Below, piece by piece: positions 24,957-32,585 of a stretch of 43,339 nucleotides of DNA. Source of the DNA: Gammaproteobacteria bacterium (GTDB taxonomy: Bacteria; Pseudomonadota; Gammaproteobacteria; Arenicellales; Poriferihabitantaceae). A model generated the notes under the pieces. It was not told the DNA's origin, did no database searches, and saw nothing but the letters and a program-made list of their open reading frames with translations. The stretch spans positions 1 to 43,339 of the forward strand of contig JAPPPS010000009.1 of assembly GCA_028817405.1 (NCBI GenBank), written 5' to 3'. Every line of letters starts with the position of its first letter. Within the stretch, counting starts at the first letter, position 1. A program made the translations under genes and the position numbers.

Positions 24957-26288
24957 ATGAAAAAAATCCTCGCCGTCTACCTCGACCGGCGCATGCTGTT
25001 TATCTTCGTCAACGGCGTCGCCAGCGGGTTTCCGTGGGTGGTCATCGGCTCGGCGTTGTCGGCGTGGCTGAAAGACCTCGGTTTGTCGCGCACCGCCATC
25101 GGATTTTTCGGCTTGGTGTTCGCGGTTTACGCGCTCAACTGGCTGTGGGCGCCGCTGGTGGACCGGGTGCGCCTGCCGCTGCGCGCGCGGTTGGGAATCG
25201 GGCAGCGGCGCGCCTGGCTGCTGCTGACGCAGAGCGTACTGCTGGCGCTCATCGCGGCCATGGCGTGGCTGGGGCCGGACGCGAATCTGGTGTTTTTCAG
25301 TATCCTCGCGCTCGGCGTGGCCACCGCATCGGCCACCCAAGACATCGTCGTCGACGCGTACCGCATCGACATCATCGACGCGCATGAACGCGACAAACTG
25401 CCGGCCGCGGCCGCGCTGGCGACCGCCGGCTGGTGGGCCGGCTTCGGCTACTTGGGCGCGCTGCCGTTCTTCCTCGCCGACACCGCGGTGGCGTGGCGCG
25501 GCGCGTATTGGACGCTTGCCGCCTGCATGCTGATTTTCATCGCCAACACGCTGCTTCTGCGCGAGCCGGCGAGCAACCGCGCGGAGGTGCAGGCCGCGGC
25601 GCAACGCCAATACGAATCCATGCTCGGCGGCGGCGATGCTGTGCGCCGCGCCATCGCCTGGCTGCTGACCTCGGTGCTCGAACCGCTGCGGGATTTTTTC
25701 ACGCGTTTTGGCCACATCGCCGTCTTGCTGTTTTTGTTCCTGGTGTTCTTCAAAATCGGCGAGGCGTTTTTGGGGCGGATGTCCATCGTGTTTTACAAGG
25801 AAGTCGGCTTCAGCAACGCGCAAATCGGCGCCTACTCCAAACTCGCCGGCACCACCGCCACCATCGTTTTCTCGCTCCTCGCCAGCGTCATCAGCATCCA
25901 CTACGGCTTGATTCGCGGCCTCCTCATCGGCGGCGCGGCCATGGCCGCCAGCAATTTAATTTTCGCGTATATGGCGCATGTCGGGCCGGACACCACGGTG
26001 TTTGCGGCCGCGATTTTGGTCGACAACTTCACCTCGGCGTTCTCCACCGTGGCGTTCGTCGCCTTCATTTCGCACCTGACCAACCGCGCCTATTCCGCCA
26101 CCCAATACGCGCTGATGGCCTCGGCCGGCAACTTCGGCCGCACCGTGTTCGCCGGCGGCAGCGGCCTGTTGGTGGACTCGCTGCACGGCGACTGGATTAC
26201 CTTTTTCGTCATCACCGCTTTGATGGTAATTCCGAGTCTGCTGTTGTTGTACTGGATTGGCAAAAAACTGCGTTATTTATTTGAATAA
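24957..26288 (+). CDS. ampG: AmpG-family muropeptide transporter (MFS)
   Basis: This inner-membrane major-facilitator protein of 443 residues has about 12 to 14 hydrophobic segments. It is likely to import anhydro-muropeptides for peptidoglycan recycling. Family marks are LFIFVNGVASGFPWVVIGSALSAWL at the first helix, LNWLWAPLVDRV in the loop after helix 2, GVATASATQDIVVDAYRIDII and ATAGWWAGFGYLGALPFFLAD. The second half contains FKIGEAFLGRMSIVFYKEVGFSNAQIGAYSK. A cytoplasmic loop (residues about 200-235) is charged. The gene follows csiV and converges on yggT. MurU later in the window belongs to the same recycling theme. Confidence 0.88.
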   Translation: MKKILAVYLDRRMLFIFVNGVASGFPWVVIGSALSAWLKDLGLSRTAIGFFGLVFAVYALNWLWAPLVDRVRLPLRARLGIGQRRAWLLLTQSVLLALIAAMAWLGPDANLVFFSILALGVATASATQDIVVDAYRIDIIDAHERDKLPAAAALATAGWWAGFGYLGALPFFLADTAVAWRGAYWTLAACMLIFIANTLLLREPASNRAEVQAAAQRQYESMLGGGDAVRRAIAWLLTSVLEPLRDFFTRFGHIAVLLFLFLVFFKIGEAFLGRMSIVFYKEVGFSNAQIGAYSKLAGTTATIVFSLLASVISIHYGLIRGLLIGGAAMAASNLIFAYMAHVGPDTTVFAAAILVDNFTSAFSTVAFVAFISHLTNRAYSATQYALMASAGNFGRTVFAGGSGLLVDSLHGDWITFFVITALMVIPSLLLLYWIGKKLRYLFE

Positions 26289-26309
26289 CACGGAAAAGAG
26301 CGGCGAGAT

Positions 26310-26891
26310 TTACATCAATTGCAAACCAAAACCCGCCAGCGGCGCAATCAGCCATTGCTGCGCCAAGCGCAGCGCAAACAAGCCCACCAGCGGCGAGAAA
26401 TCGATGCCGGCCAGCGGCGGCAACACCTCCCGAATCGGCATCAGAATCGGCGAACCGGTGTGGTAGGCGATGCGAATCATGGGGTGCATGGAACTGGGGA
26501 AAACCCAACTGGCGACCGCGCCGGCCAGCACCGCCAACAAGAACACCCACGCGAAAGTGTCGAGCGTGTCGGCGAAAGCGAGCAGCAGCGCGCCGCTCCA
26601 ATTGAAGTCATAACCGGCGAGGCTGAGCGGCACCGTCAGTTTCAGCGCCGCCAAGAGATAAACGAACAGCGCCGCCGCGATGTCGCGCCCGCGCATGCCG
26701 CCGAAGTCCGGAATGAAGCGCCGCAAGAAGCGAATCGGCGGGTTGGTGACGGCGACCGTGAAGCGCACCAGCGGGATGTCGAAATCGGCCTGAATCCGTT
26801 GGAACACGAACCGCATGGCGGCGACGAACAGGCAGACGCCGAGCACGCTGTCGATGAACGCGCCGGCCCCGGTGGCGACGGGATACGGCAT
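26310..26891 (-). CDS. yggT: YggT family membrane protein
   Basis: This 193-residue integral membrane protein has two tandem YggT repeats of about 90 residues, each a pair of membrane helices around a conserved proline block. The blocks are FTVAVTNPPIRFLRRFIPDFGG in the first and IAYHTGSPILMPIREVLPPLAGIDFSPLVG in the second. Its role is not settled in the family; it usually accompanies proC and yggS, as it does here. The ATG overlaps the proC stop by one base (TGATG), which implies translational coupling. Convergent ampG ends 21 bases away. Confidence 0.9.
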   Translation of the reverse strand: MPYPVATGAGAFIDSVLGVCLFVAAMRFVFQRIQADFDIPLVRFTVAVTNPPIRFLRRFIPDFGGMRGRDIAAALFVYLLAALKLTVPLSLAGYDFNWSGALLLAFADTLDTFAWVFLLAVLAGAVASWVFPSSMHPMIRIAYHTGSPILMPIREVLPPLAGIDFSPLVGLFALRLAQQWLIAPLAGFGLQLM

Positions 26892-27967
26892 CAGGCGCGG
26901 CCGCCGGGCTTGTCGCGGCCGGATGCGCCGGCGGATGCGCCGACCAATTGGCGGCCGGATTCGCGGCCGGATTCGCCGACCAATTCGCCGGCGAATTCAT
27001 CCGCCATCTGCGCCGAGCGGCGCACCGCGGCGTCGATGCCTTGCAGCACCGCGGCGTCCAAACCGAGCGCGTCCATCTGCTGCAGCGCGGCCTCGGTGAC
27101 GCCGCCGGAGGAGGTGACTTGGCGGCGCAATTCGGCCGGCGCCAAGCCGTTGTGCTTTGCCAACAACGCCGCGCCCAACGCAGTTTGCGCGACCAATCGC
27201 CGCGCCGCGTCGCGGTCCAGGCCATGCGCCTGCGCGCCGGCCGCGAGCAACTCCATCCACTTGAAAAGATACGCCGGCCCGCTGCCGGAGATGCCGGTCA
27301 CGGTGTCGATGAGCGCCTCGTCGTCCACCCACAATGTCTCGCCGACCGCGCGCAGCACCGACTCGGCCAACGCGCGCTGCTTGCCGCTGACCAACCGGTT
27401 GGCGAACAGGCCGGAGATGCCGGCATTCACCAGCGCCGGGGTGTTGGGCATGGCGCGCACGATGGCGAATTCCGCGCCGGCCCATCGCAGAATATCGGCG
27501 CAGCGAACGCCGGCGGCGATGGAAATGAGCAGCGGCCGGTGGCGTTGCAATTGCGCGGCCGCGGATTGCACCGCCGCGCGCAGGGATTGCGGTTTGACCG
27601 CCAACACCACGATGCCGGCGGGGGCGGCGGGGGCGACGGCGGCAAATTTGGCTCCCGGGGCCGGTTCGGCGACGGCATCCGCGTGGGCGGCCGGCGCGGC
27701 TGCCTCGACCGCGGCCGCGTTGTCGTCGACGCAGGTTACGCCGCGGCCGCCGAAACGCTGTTTTAATTCCGCGCGCGCCGCGGCCGCCGGCTCCGCCACC
27801 GACAAATTGCCGCCGCACCAGCCGGCGTTCAGCAGGCCGCCGATGAGGCTGCGCGCCATGTTGCCGCCGCCGATGAAAGCGATGCGGGTCGCTGAGACCG
27901 CTGAGGCGGCCGATGTCGCTGATACCGCTGAAACCGCCGAGGCGGCCGGAGTCGTCGGGGAAGTCAT
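26891..27967 (-). CDS. proC: Pyrroline-5-carboxylate reductase
   Basis: This is the final enzyme of proline synthesis, reducing pyrroline-5-carboxylate with NAD(P)H. The Rossmann start RIAFIGGGNMARSLIGGLLNAG, GIVVLAVKPQSL, RAMPNTPALVNAGISGLFAN, VTGISGSGPAYLFKWMELLAA and LRRQVTSSGGVTEAALQQMDALG follow ProC order. At 358 residues it is about 85 longer than usual. The excess is low complexity in three places: an N-terminal AASAVSAVSATSAASAVSAT run, an Ala-rich insert near residue 90-120 (AHADAVAEPAPGAKFAAVAPAA), and a Gly/Ser/Arg-rich tail. The true start could be a later codon just before RIAFIGGG, as no clear Shine-Dalgarno decides it. Confidence 0.93.
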   Translation of the reverse strand: MTSPTTPAASAVSAVSATSAASAVSATRIAFIGGGNMARSLIGGLLNAGWCGGNLSVAEPAAAARAELKQRFGGRGVTCVDDNAAAVEAAAPAAHADAVAEPAPGAKFAAVAPAAPAGIVVLAVKPQSLRAAVQSAAAQLQRHRPLLISIAAGVRCADILRWAGAEFAIVRAMPNTPALVNAGISGLFANRLVSGKQRALAESVLRAVGETLWVDDEALIDTVTGISGSGPAYLFKWMELLAAGAQAHGLDRDAARRLVAQTALGAALLAKHNGLAPAELRRQVTSSGGVTEAALQQMDALGLDAAVLQGIDAAVRRSAQMADEFAGELVGESGRESGRQLVGASAGASGRDKPGGRA

Positions 27968-28005
27968 GCGCGCATTTTACTCGATTCGCGCGGCCGCTCG
28001 GACCA

Positions 28006-28755
28006 TCAATCGCGCGTCGCCGGGCGCGGCCCGAACAGCGCGGTGCCGACCCGCACCATCGTCGCGCCCTCGGCGATGGCGGATTCCAAGTCGCCGCTCA
28101 TGCCCATGGACAGGTGGTCAAGCGCCAGGCCGCCGGCGTTCAATTCATCGCGGATGGCCCGGCATCGGGCGAAAACCGCGCGCTGTTTTGCCGGCGATTC
28201 CTCCGCCGCCGGCAGTAGCATCAAGCCGCGCAGGCGCAAGTTCGGCAACTCCGCGACCGCCGACGCCAACCCCGGCAACTCCGCTTCCGCCACGCCGTGT
28301 TTGCTTGCCTCGCCTTGCAAATTCACTTGGATGAGGACATTCAGCGGCGCGCTGCCGAGCCGCGAACCGCTCAATCGCCGCGCCACCTTGAGGCTATCGA
28401 CGCTGTGCACCCAGTCGAAATGCGCGGCCACTTGGCGGCATTTGCGGCTCTGGATGTGGCCGATGAAATGCCATCGCAAATCGGCCGAGGCCGGCGCGGC
28501 GCGGCCGGTCAATTGCTCGGCCACGCGGGCGATTTTTTCCACCCCTTCCTGCGCGTAGTTTTCGGCGAAATCGCGTTGCCCCAACTTCGCCAACTTGGCG
28601 ACTTTGTCGGCGGTGTGCAGTTTGCCGACGGCGATGAGTTGCACCGCGCCGGGGGCGCGGCCGTATTGCGCGCGCCACCGCTCGATGTCGGCGGTGACGC
28701 GCGCGAAACGTTCGGCGAGCGCGCGGGCGACGGCGTTTGGAGGAGGCGGCGGCAT
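28006..28755 (-). CDS. yggS: YggS/PROSC family pyridoxal phosphate homeostasis protein
   Basis: This 249-residue PLP-binding TIM-barrel protein controls the free PLP supply. LIAVGKLHTADKVAKLAKLG carries the PLP lysine; the common family text is AVSK, so GK here is a small departure. DFAENYAQEGVEKI, LRWHFIGHIQSRKCRQV and the phosphate-binding LSMGMSGDLESAIAEGATMVRVGTALFG are family blocks. It is the upstream partner of proC and yggT on the minus strand, and rlmD ends 9 bases before its start. The N terminus is a run of Pro (MPPPPPNAV). Confidence 0.92.
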   Translation of the reverse strand: MPPPPPNAVARALAERFARVTADIERWRAQYGRAPGAVQLIAVGKLHTADKVAKLAKLGQRDFAENYAQEGVEKIARVAEQLTGRAAPASADLRWHFIGHIQSRKCRQVAAHFDWVHSVDSLKVARRLSGSRLGSAPLNVLIQVNLQGEASKHGVAEAELPGLASAVAELPNLRLRGLMLLPAAEESPAKQRAVFARCRAIRDELNAGGLALDHLSMGMSGDLESAIAEGATMVRVGTALFGPRPATRD

Positions 28756-28764
28756 GGGTTTATT

Positions 28765-30222
28765 CTACGCGCGCCGGGCGAAGCGAGCGATGGATTCGAC
28801 GCGCGCGGTGTGCGGGAACATGTCGATGACGCCGGCGTGGGTCAGGGCGTAGTCGCGGCCGCTGACCAGGGCCGCGGCGTCGCGCGCCAAAGTGACCGGG
28901 TTGCACGACACATACACGATGACGCGCGGGCCGATGGCGGGGATTAAATGGCGCACCACCGCCGCGGCCCCGGAGCGCGGCGGGTCCAGCAGGATTTTGT
29001 CGAATTGCCGGCCGGCCAGCGGCGGCGGCAGCGAGGTTTGCGTTGCGCCGTCCAGGGACTCGAGGTCGATGCGCGTGAATTCGGCGTTGTCGAGGCGGTT
29101 CAATTTGGCGTTTTGCGCGGCCCGGCGGAGCAGCCCGGGGTCGCCTTCAACGCCGAGGACTCGCGCCCCGGAGCGCGCCAGCGCCAGGCTGAAGTTGCCG
29201 ATGCCGCAGAACAAGTCAAGAATGGAATCGCCGGCCGCAGGGCGCAGCAATTCCAACGCCGATTTCACCATTAAATCATTGGCATGCGCGTTGATTTGAA
29301 TGAAGTCCGTAGGTTCAAAACGCAGGGTTAAATCATGGTTTTTCAGGCGGTAAAACAGCGACTCCGCGGCCGCGGAATCGTCGCCGCCGCCCGGCTCGGG
29401 CCACAACACCGTCACCGAATCGATGCCGCCCGGCTGCAGGAAAAACCGCACCTCGTTTTCCCGCGCAAAACGCTTCAACGCCGCCGCATCGGCCGCGCTC
29501 AACGCCTGCAAATGCCGCAGCACCAACGCCACCGCATTGTCCGCGGCCGCGACTTCCAACTGCGGAATTTGCTCGCGCGCATCGAGTTGCCCAAGCGTTT
29601 CATGCAGCGCCGGCAGCAACTTCGACAGCCGCGCATCCAGCACCGGGCATTCGCGCAGCGAGGTGATGAAGCCGCCGCCGCGCTCGCGAAAACCGACCAG
29701 CAAACCGCCCTTTTTCGGCACATAACGCAGGCCCAGGCGCGCTTTGCGGCGGTACTTCCAACGCGTACCGTGCAACGCCGGCAAGCGCGCGATTTTGCCG
29801 CCGGCACCGTCACCGTCGCCGGCACCGTCGCCACCGTCACCGGCACCGGCACCGTCACCATCGCCGCCACCGGCACCGTCACCGTCGCCGACATCAACCC
29901 CAGCCGCCGCCAACTGCCGAAACAACTCCGCTTCCTTGAACGCCACCTGCGCGTCGGCGTCGATGTGCTGCTGCGTGCAGCCGCCGCACACGCCGAAATA
30001 CGAACACCGCGGCGCGACCCGCGACGCTGATGCCTCGATGACCCGGGTCAAAACGCCGCGGTATTTTCCCCGCCGCTTCTTGCGCGCCTCGAATTCAATC
30101 CACTCGCCGGGCACTGCGCGGTCCACCGCATACACCCGGCCGTCGACTTCCACCCGCGCGGTACCGTCAGCGTCCAGCCGCCCGACCCGCGCCTGCAACA
30201 ACGCCGGCGGTTTATGCGTCAC
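28765..30222 (-). CDS. rlmD: 23S rRNA (uracil-C5)-methyltransferase RlmD
   Basis: This 485-residue enzyme makes m5U1939 in 23S rRNA. It starts with a TRAM domain (QARVGRLDADGTARVEVDGR). The iron-sulfur site follows: CSYFGVCGGCTQQH supplies three Cys, and the fourth is the Cys of SLRECPVLD. The SAM domain has ILDLFCGIGNFSLALA, DKILLDPPRSGA and VYVSCNPVTLARD with the catalytic Cys. Closing MFPHTARVESIARF is typical. Between the Fe-S site and the central domain, about 40 residues of Gly/Asp/Ala are inserted (GDGDGAGGGDGDGAG and more). RlmD has only a few residues at this point, so the array lies in a surface loop. Confidence 0.95.
   Translation of the reverse strand: MTHKPPALLQARVGRLDADGTARVEVDGRVYAVDRAVPGEWIEFEARKKRRGKYRGVLTRVIEASASRVAPRCSYFGVCGGCTQQHIDADAQVAFKEAELFRQLAAAGVDVGDGDGAGGGDGDGAGAGDGGDGAGDGDGAGGKIARLPALHGTRWKYRRKARLGLRYVPKKGGLLVGFRERGGGFITSLRECPVLDARLSKLLPALHETLGQLDAREQIPQLEVAAADNAVALVLRHLQALSAADAAALKRFARENEVRFFLQPGGIDSVTVLWPEPGGGDDSAAAESLFYRLKNHDLTLRFEPTDFIQINAHANDLMVKSALELLRPAAGDSILDLFCGIGNFSLALARSGARVLGVEGDPGLLRRAAQNAKLNRLDNAEFTRIDLESLDGATQTSLPPPLAGRQFDKILLDPPRSGAAAVVRHLIPAIGPRVIVYVSCNPVTLARDAAALVSGRDYALTHAGVIDMFPHTARVESIARFARRA
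29801..29892 (-). repeat. In-frame Gly-Asp/Ala array in rlmD
   Basis: Hexamers of the type GACGGT and GCCGGT repeat on the coding strand, giving alternating GDG and GAG for about 30 codons. A second array in the next gene begins about 330 bases away. Confidence 0.85.
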
Positions 30223-31088
30223 CCACCGTCACCGGCGCCGGCGGAATCGTCACTGTCGCCGGCACCGTCATCACCGTCACCGGCACCGGCATCACCGTCG
30301 CCGACACCGTCAACGGCGCCGCCCTCCCAAGCCTCAGCAAACTCGACCAAATGCCGCTGCCCGGATTGGCGCAGCCACGCGGCCACGCGCGCGCATTCGC
30401 GGTCGAATTGCGGCGCGTCCAAGTTGCCGCGCACCACTTCCCAGTGCAGATAGACCAGCAGGGTGTTGACGACATCGACCTCGCAGTAGTCGCGAATCGC
30501 GCGCCGCCGCCCGGCCAGCCACGCGCCCCACACATCCGCGCCGCTTAAGCCGGACTTGCCGGGCAAGCCGAGCATCACCGCGATTTCGTCCAGCGGCGCG
30601 GCCGCGCGCGGCGTGAAACCGGCCAACACATCCATTAAATCGATGTGCCGCCAGTGGAATCGGTTCAGGTAATTGTCGTATCGGAAGGCGCGGTCTTGCT
30701 CGCCGATTTCCCAGTACCGCGGCGCGGCCACGCGGTGCAGCAGCGCGCGGTAGTGCAGCACCGGCAGGTCAAAACCGCCGCCGTTCCAACTGACCAAGGT
30801 CGGCGTGTACCGCGCCAAGCCGTCGTAAAAGCGCGTGATGAGTTCCGCTTCCGGCGATTCCTCGCCGCCGAGCGACCATACTTTGAAGTCGTCGCCGCGC
30901 CGCAGGGCGACCGAGATGGCGACGATGCGGTGCAGGTGCAGCGGCAGAAATTCGCTGCCGGATTTTTGCATGCGGCGCGCCGTCATCGCGCGCGCGATGT
31001 CCTCGTCGGATAAACCGTCGAGGTTGTACAGGCGCGCGCCGGCGACGGTGTCCGGCACGGTTTCGATGTCAAAGACCAAGATATTCAT
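30219..31088 (-). CDS. Predicted 3'-5' exonuclease related to the PolB exonuclease domain
   Basis: This 289-residue protein begins MNILVFDIETVPD, with the DIE motif of DnaQ-like exonucleases. LVSWNGGGFDLPVLHYRAL supplies the second acidic motif, and RRRAIRDYCEVDVVNTLLVYL the third, with Tyr and Asp. The KSGLSGADVWGAW segment is typical of the DNA_pol_B_exo2 group. The substrate in the cell is not established for this group. The ATG at 31088 is chosen; the track ORF continues through the next gene's antisense region. The last 35 residues are a Gly/Asp/Ala/Ser array beyond the folded domain. The stop overlaps the rlmD start by 4 bases (ATGA). Confidence 0.87.
   Translation of the reverse strand: MNILVFDIETVPDTVAGARLYNLDGLSDEDIARAMTARRMQKSGSEFLPLHLHRIVAISVALRRGDDFKVWSLGGEESPEAELITRFYDGLARYTPTLVSWNGGGFDLPVLHYRALLHRVAAPRYWEIGEQDRAFRYDNYLNRFHWRHIDLMDVLAGFTPRAAAPLDEIAVMLGLPGKSGLSGADVWGAWLAGRRRAIRDYCEVDVVNTLLVYLHWEVVRGNLDAPQFDRECARVAAWLRQSGQRHLVEFAEAWEGGAVDGVGDGDAGAGDGDDGAGDSDDSAGAGDGG
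30225..30312 (-). repeat. In-frame Gly-Asp array forming the exonuclease C-terminal tail
   Basis: Coding-strand GACGGT, GCCGGT and GACAGT hexamers give VGDGDAGAGDGDDGAGDSDDS and run to the stop codon. The array type matches the one in rlmD just downstream. Confidence 0.85.
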
Positions 31089-31129
31089 GTTGTTGGCGCG
31101 GTCGCCGGAGTGGTTTTGTCGCGCGCAAT

Positions 31130-32206
31130 TTATCCCTGCACACGCAGCACGATTTTGCCGAAATGCCCGCCGGACTCCATGGCGCGGTGCGCCTCCGCGG
31201 CTTGCGCCAGCGGAAACTCCGCGGCAATCAGCGGCGCGATTTGCGCATCGGAGCCGTCGCGGTCGCCGGCGGCGAACAGCGGCAAAACCGTGGCGGCGAA
31301 TTTGGCGATGAGCGCGGCTTTCTGCGCGCGCGACCGCGACCGCAGCACCGAGCCGATGATGCGCTGGCGTTTGACCATGGCTTGCGCGAGGTTGAGTTCG
31401 GCTTTTGCGCCGCCGAGCACGCCAATCAGCATGAGCGTGCCGCCGACCGCCAGCGCGCGCATGTTGGATTGCAAGTACGGCCCGCCGATGTGGTCGAGGA
31501 TGACATCGGCGCCGCGGTTGTCGGTTACTTCGCGCACAAGTTCGGCGAAATCTTCGCGCCGGTAGTCGCTCACGGTGTCCGCGCCGAGGGCGGCCACGCG
31601 ATCGAGGTTGGCGGCGGAAGCGGTGGCGATGATTTGCGCGTCCGCCAACGCCCGGCACAACTGAATCGCCGCGGTGCCGATGCCGCCGCTGCCGCCGTGG
31701 ATGAGTACCGTTTGGCGCGCGGCCGGGTCGGTTTTGGTGTTCGCCGCGTCGCCCCCGCCGAGTCCGGGAATGGCGACGGCGGCCGCGCCGCCGCCCACGC
31801 CGGCGAGCAGGAACAGGTTGAGATACGCGGTCAGGTAGGTCTCACAAACGCACGCGGCGCGGCTGAAGTCCATGCCGCCCGGCACCGGCATCGCATGGTC
31901 GGCCTGCGCGACCGCATATTCCGCGTAGCCGCCGCCGGCTAACAGCGCCAGCACGCGCTCGCCGCCCTGCCACCCGGTGACGCCGGCGCCGACTTCCTCC
32001 ACCGTGCCGGCCGCTTCCAAGCCGAGGATTTCCGACTCGCCTTTGGGCGGCGGATAGTGGCCTTGGCGCTGAATCACATCCGGGCGGTTGACCGAGGTCG
32101 CGGCCACCTTAATTAAAATTTGCCCATCGCCGGGGCGGGGCATGTCGGCATCTCGTAAGCGCATGTTTTCCGCGCCGCCGAAACCGTCCAGCAGAATTGC
32201 TTTCAC
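31130..32206 (-). CDS. NAD(P)H quinone oxidoreductase-like (zinc-free MDR family)
   Basis: This 358-residue medium-chain reductase starts with GTG at 32206, overlapping the stop of the small upstream gene (GTGA). TSVNRPDVIQRQGHYPPPKGESEILGLEAAGTVEEVG is the hallmark of the PIG3/QOR branch. The cofactor loop is LIHGGSGGIGTAAIQLCRA, followed by AALGADTVSDYR and DVILDHIGGPYLQSN. The close GGHFGKIVLRV is standard. Zinc ligands are absent. A Gly/Ala-rich insertion of about 25 residues (GVGGGAAAVAIPGLGGGDAANTKTD) lies before the Rossmann domain. The exact electron acceptor is unknown. Confidence 0.88.
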   Translation of the reverse strand: MKAILLDGFGGAENMRLRDADMPRPGDGQILIKVAATSVNRPDVIQRQGHYPPPKGESEILGLEAAGTVEEVGAGVTGWQGGERVLALLAGGGYAEYAVAQADHAMPVPGGMDFSRAACVCETYLTAYLNLFLLAGVGGGAAAVAIPGLGGGDAANTKTDPAARQTVLIHGGSGGIGTAAIQLCRALADAQIIATASAANLDRVAALGADTVSDYRREDFAELVREVTDNRGADVILDHIGGPYLQSNMRALAVGGTLMLIGVLGGAKAELNLAQAMVKRQRIIGSVLRSRSRAQKAALIAKFAATVLPLFAAGDRDGSDAQIAPLIAAEFPLAQAAEAHRAMESGGHFGKIVLRVQG

Positions 32207-32562
32207 TTTCGAAACCCTCCAGTGTTGGGCGGCATTTTCCCCAACTTGGATAACCGTGACTCAATAGCGCCATGAGTTCTTCCATGTGACCTGGAAATTT
32301 CTTGAACAGACTTTCCTTGTTCAAATTTCTCGACAATCTCTCGATCTTCCATTTGCGTCCACGGATTGCCGGCATTCGATGGAACGCCGGTTCGCCGAGA
32401 ATCTACTTTGGTCTTGTGTTCAATTAATTGAACACAGTGGAATAAAGCGCGCGTGACTTTTGCCGATTGGTATGGGCTATCGTCCGGGAGCACTTCTCCT
32501 GTGATGGGGTCGACCCCATCAGCAAGCGCTTGAACGATTTTTAATGCGTCTTGATTGTTCAT
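32203..32562 (-). CDS. Small protein with C-terminal Myb/HTH-like domain
   Basis: This protein has about 119 residues from the ATG at 32562, which has a GAGG 9 bases upstream; an ATG three codons earlier is possible. The N-terminal half (ALKIVQALADGVDPITGEVLP, then VTRALFHCVQLIE) recalls a widespread small bacterial protein family without a fixed function. The C-terminal half (NPWTQMEDREIVEKFEQGKSVQEISRSHGRTHGAIESRLSKLG) reads as a helix-turn-helix that could bind DNA. It sits 24 bases after fdsA and overlaps the start of the quinone oxidoreductase, so it is probably co-transcribed with both. The sequence is less GC-biased than its neighbours. Confidence 0.75.
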   Translation of the reverse strand: MNNQDALKIVQALADGVDPITGEVLPDDSPYQSAKVTRALFHCVQLIEHKTKVDSRRTGVPSNAGNPWTQMEDREIVEKFEQGKSVQEISRSHGRTHGAIESRLSKLGKMPPNTGGFRK

Positions 32563-32585
32563 GGGACACATCCTCGTTTGGAAAG

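Noticed and set aside
24234-25901. 555-aa minus-strand ORF across csiV and ampG
   Set aside because: It is antisense to two genes with clear family motifs, is rich in Arg, Gly and Gln, and has no recognisable domain. This is a high-GC shadow.
26319-28334. 671-aa plus-strand ORF across yggT, proC and yggS
   Set aside because: It is antisense to three conserved genes and its composition is typical of a shadow frame.
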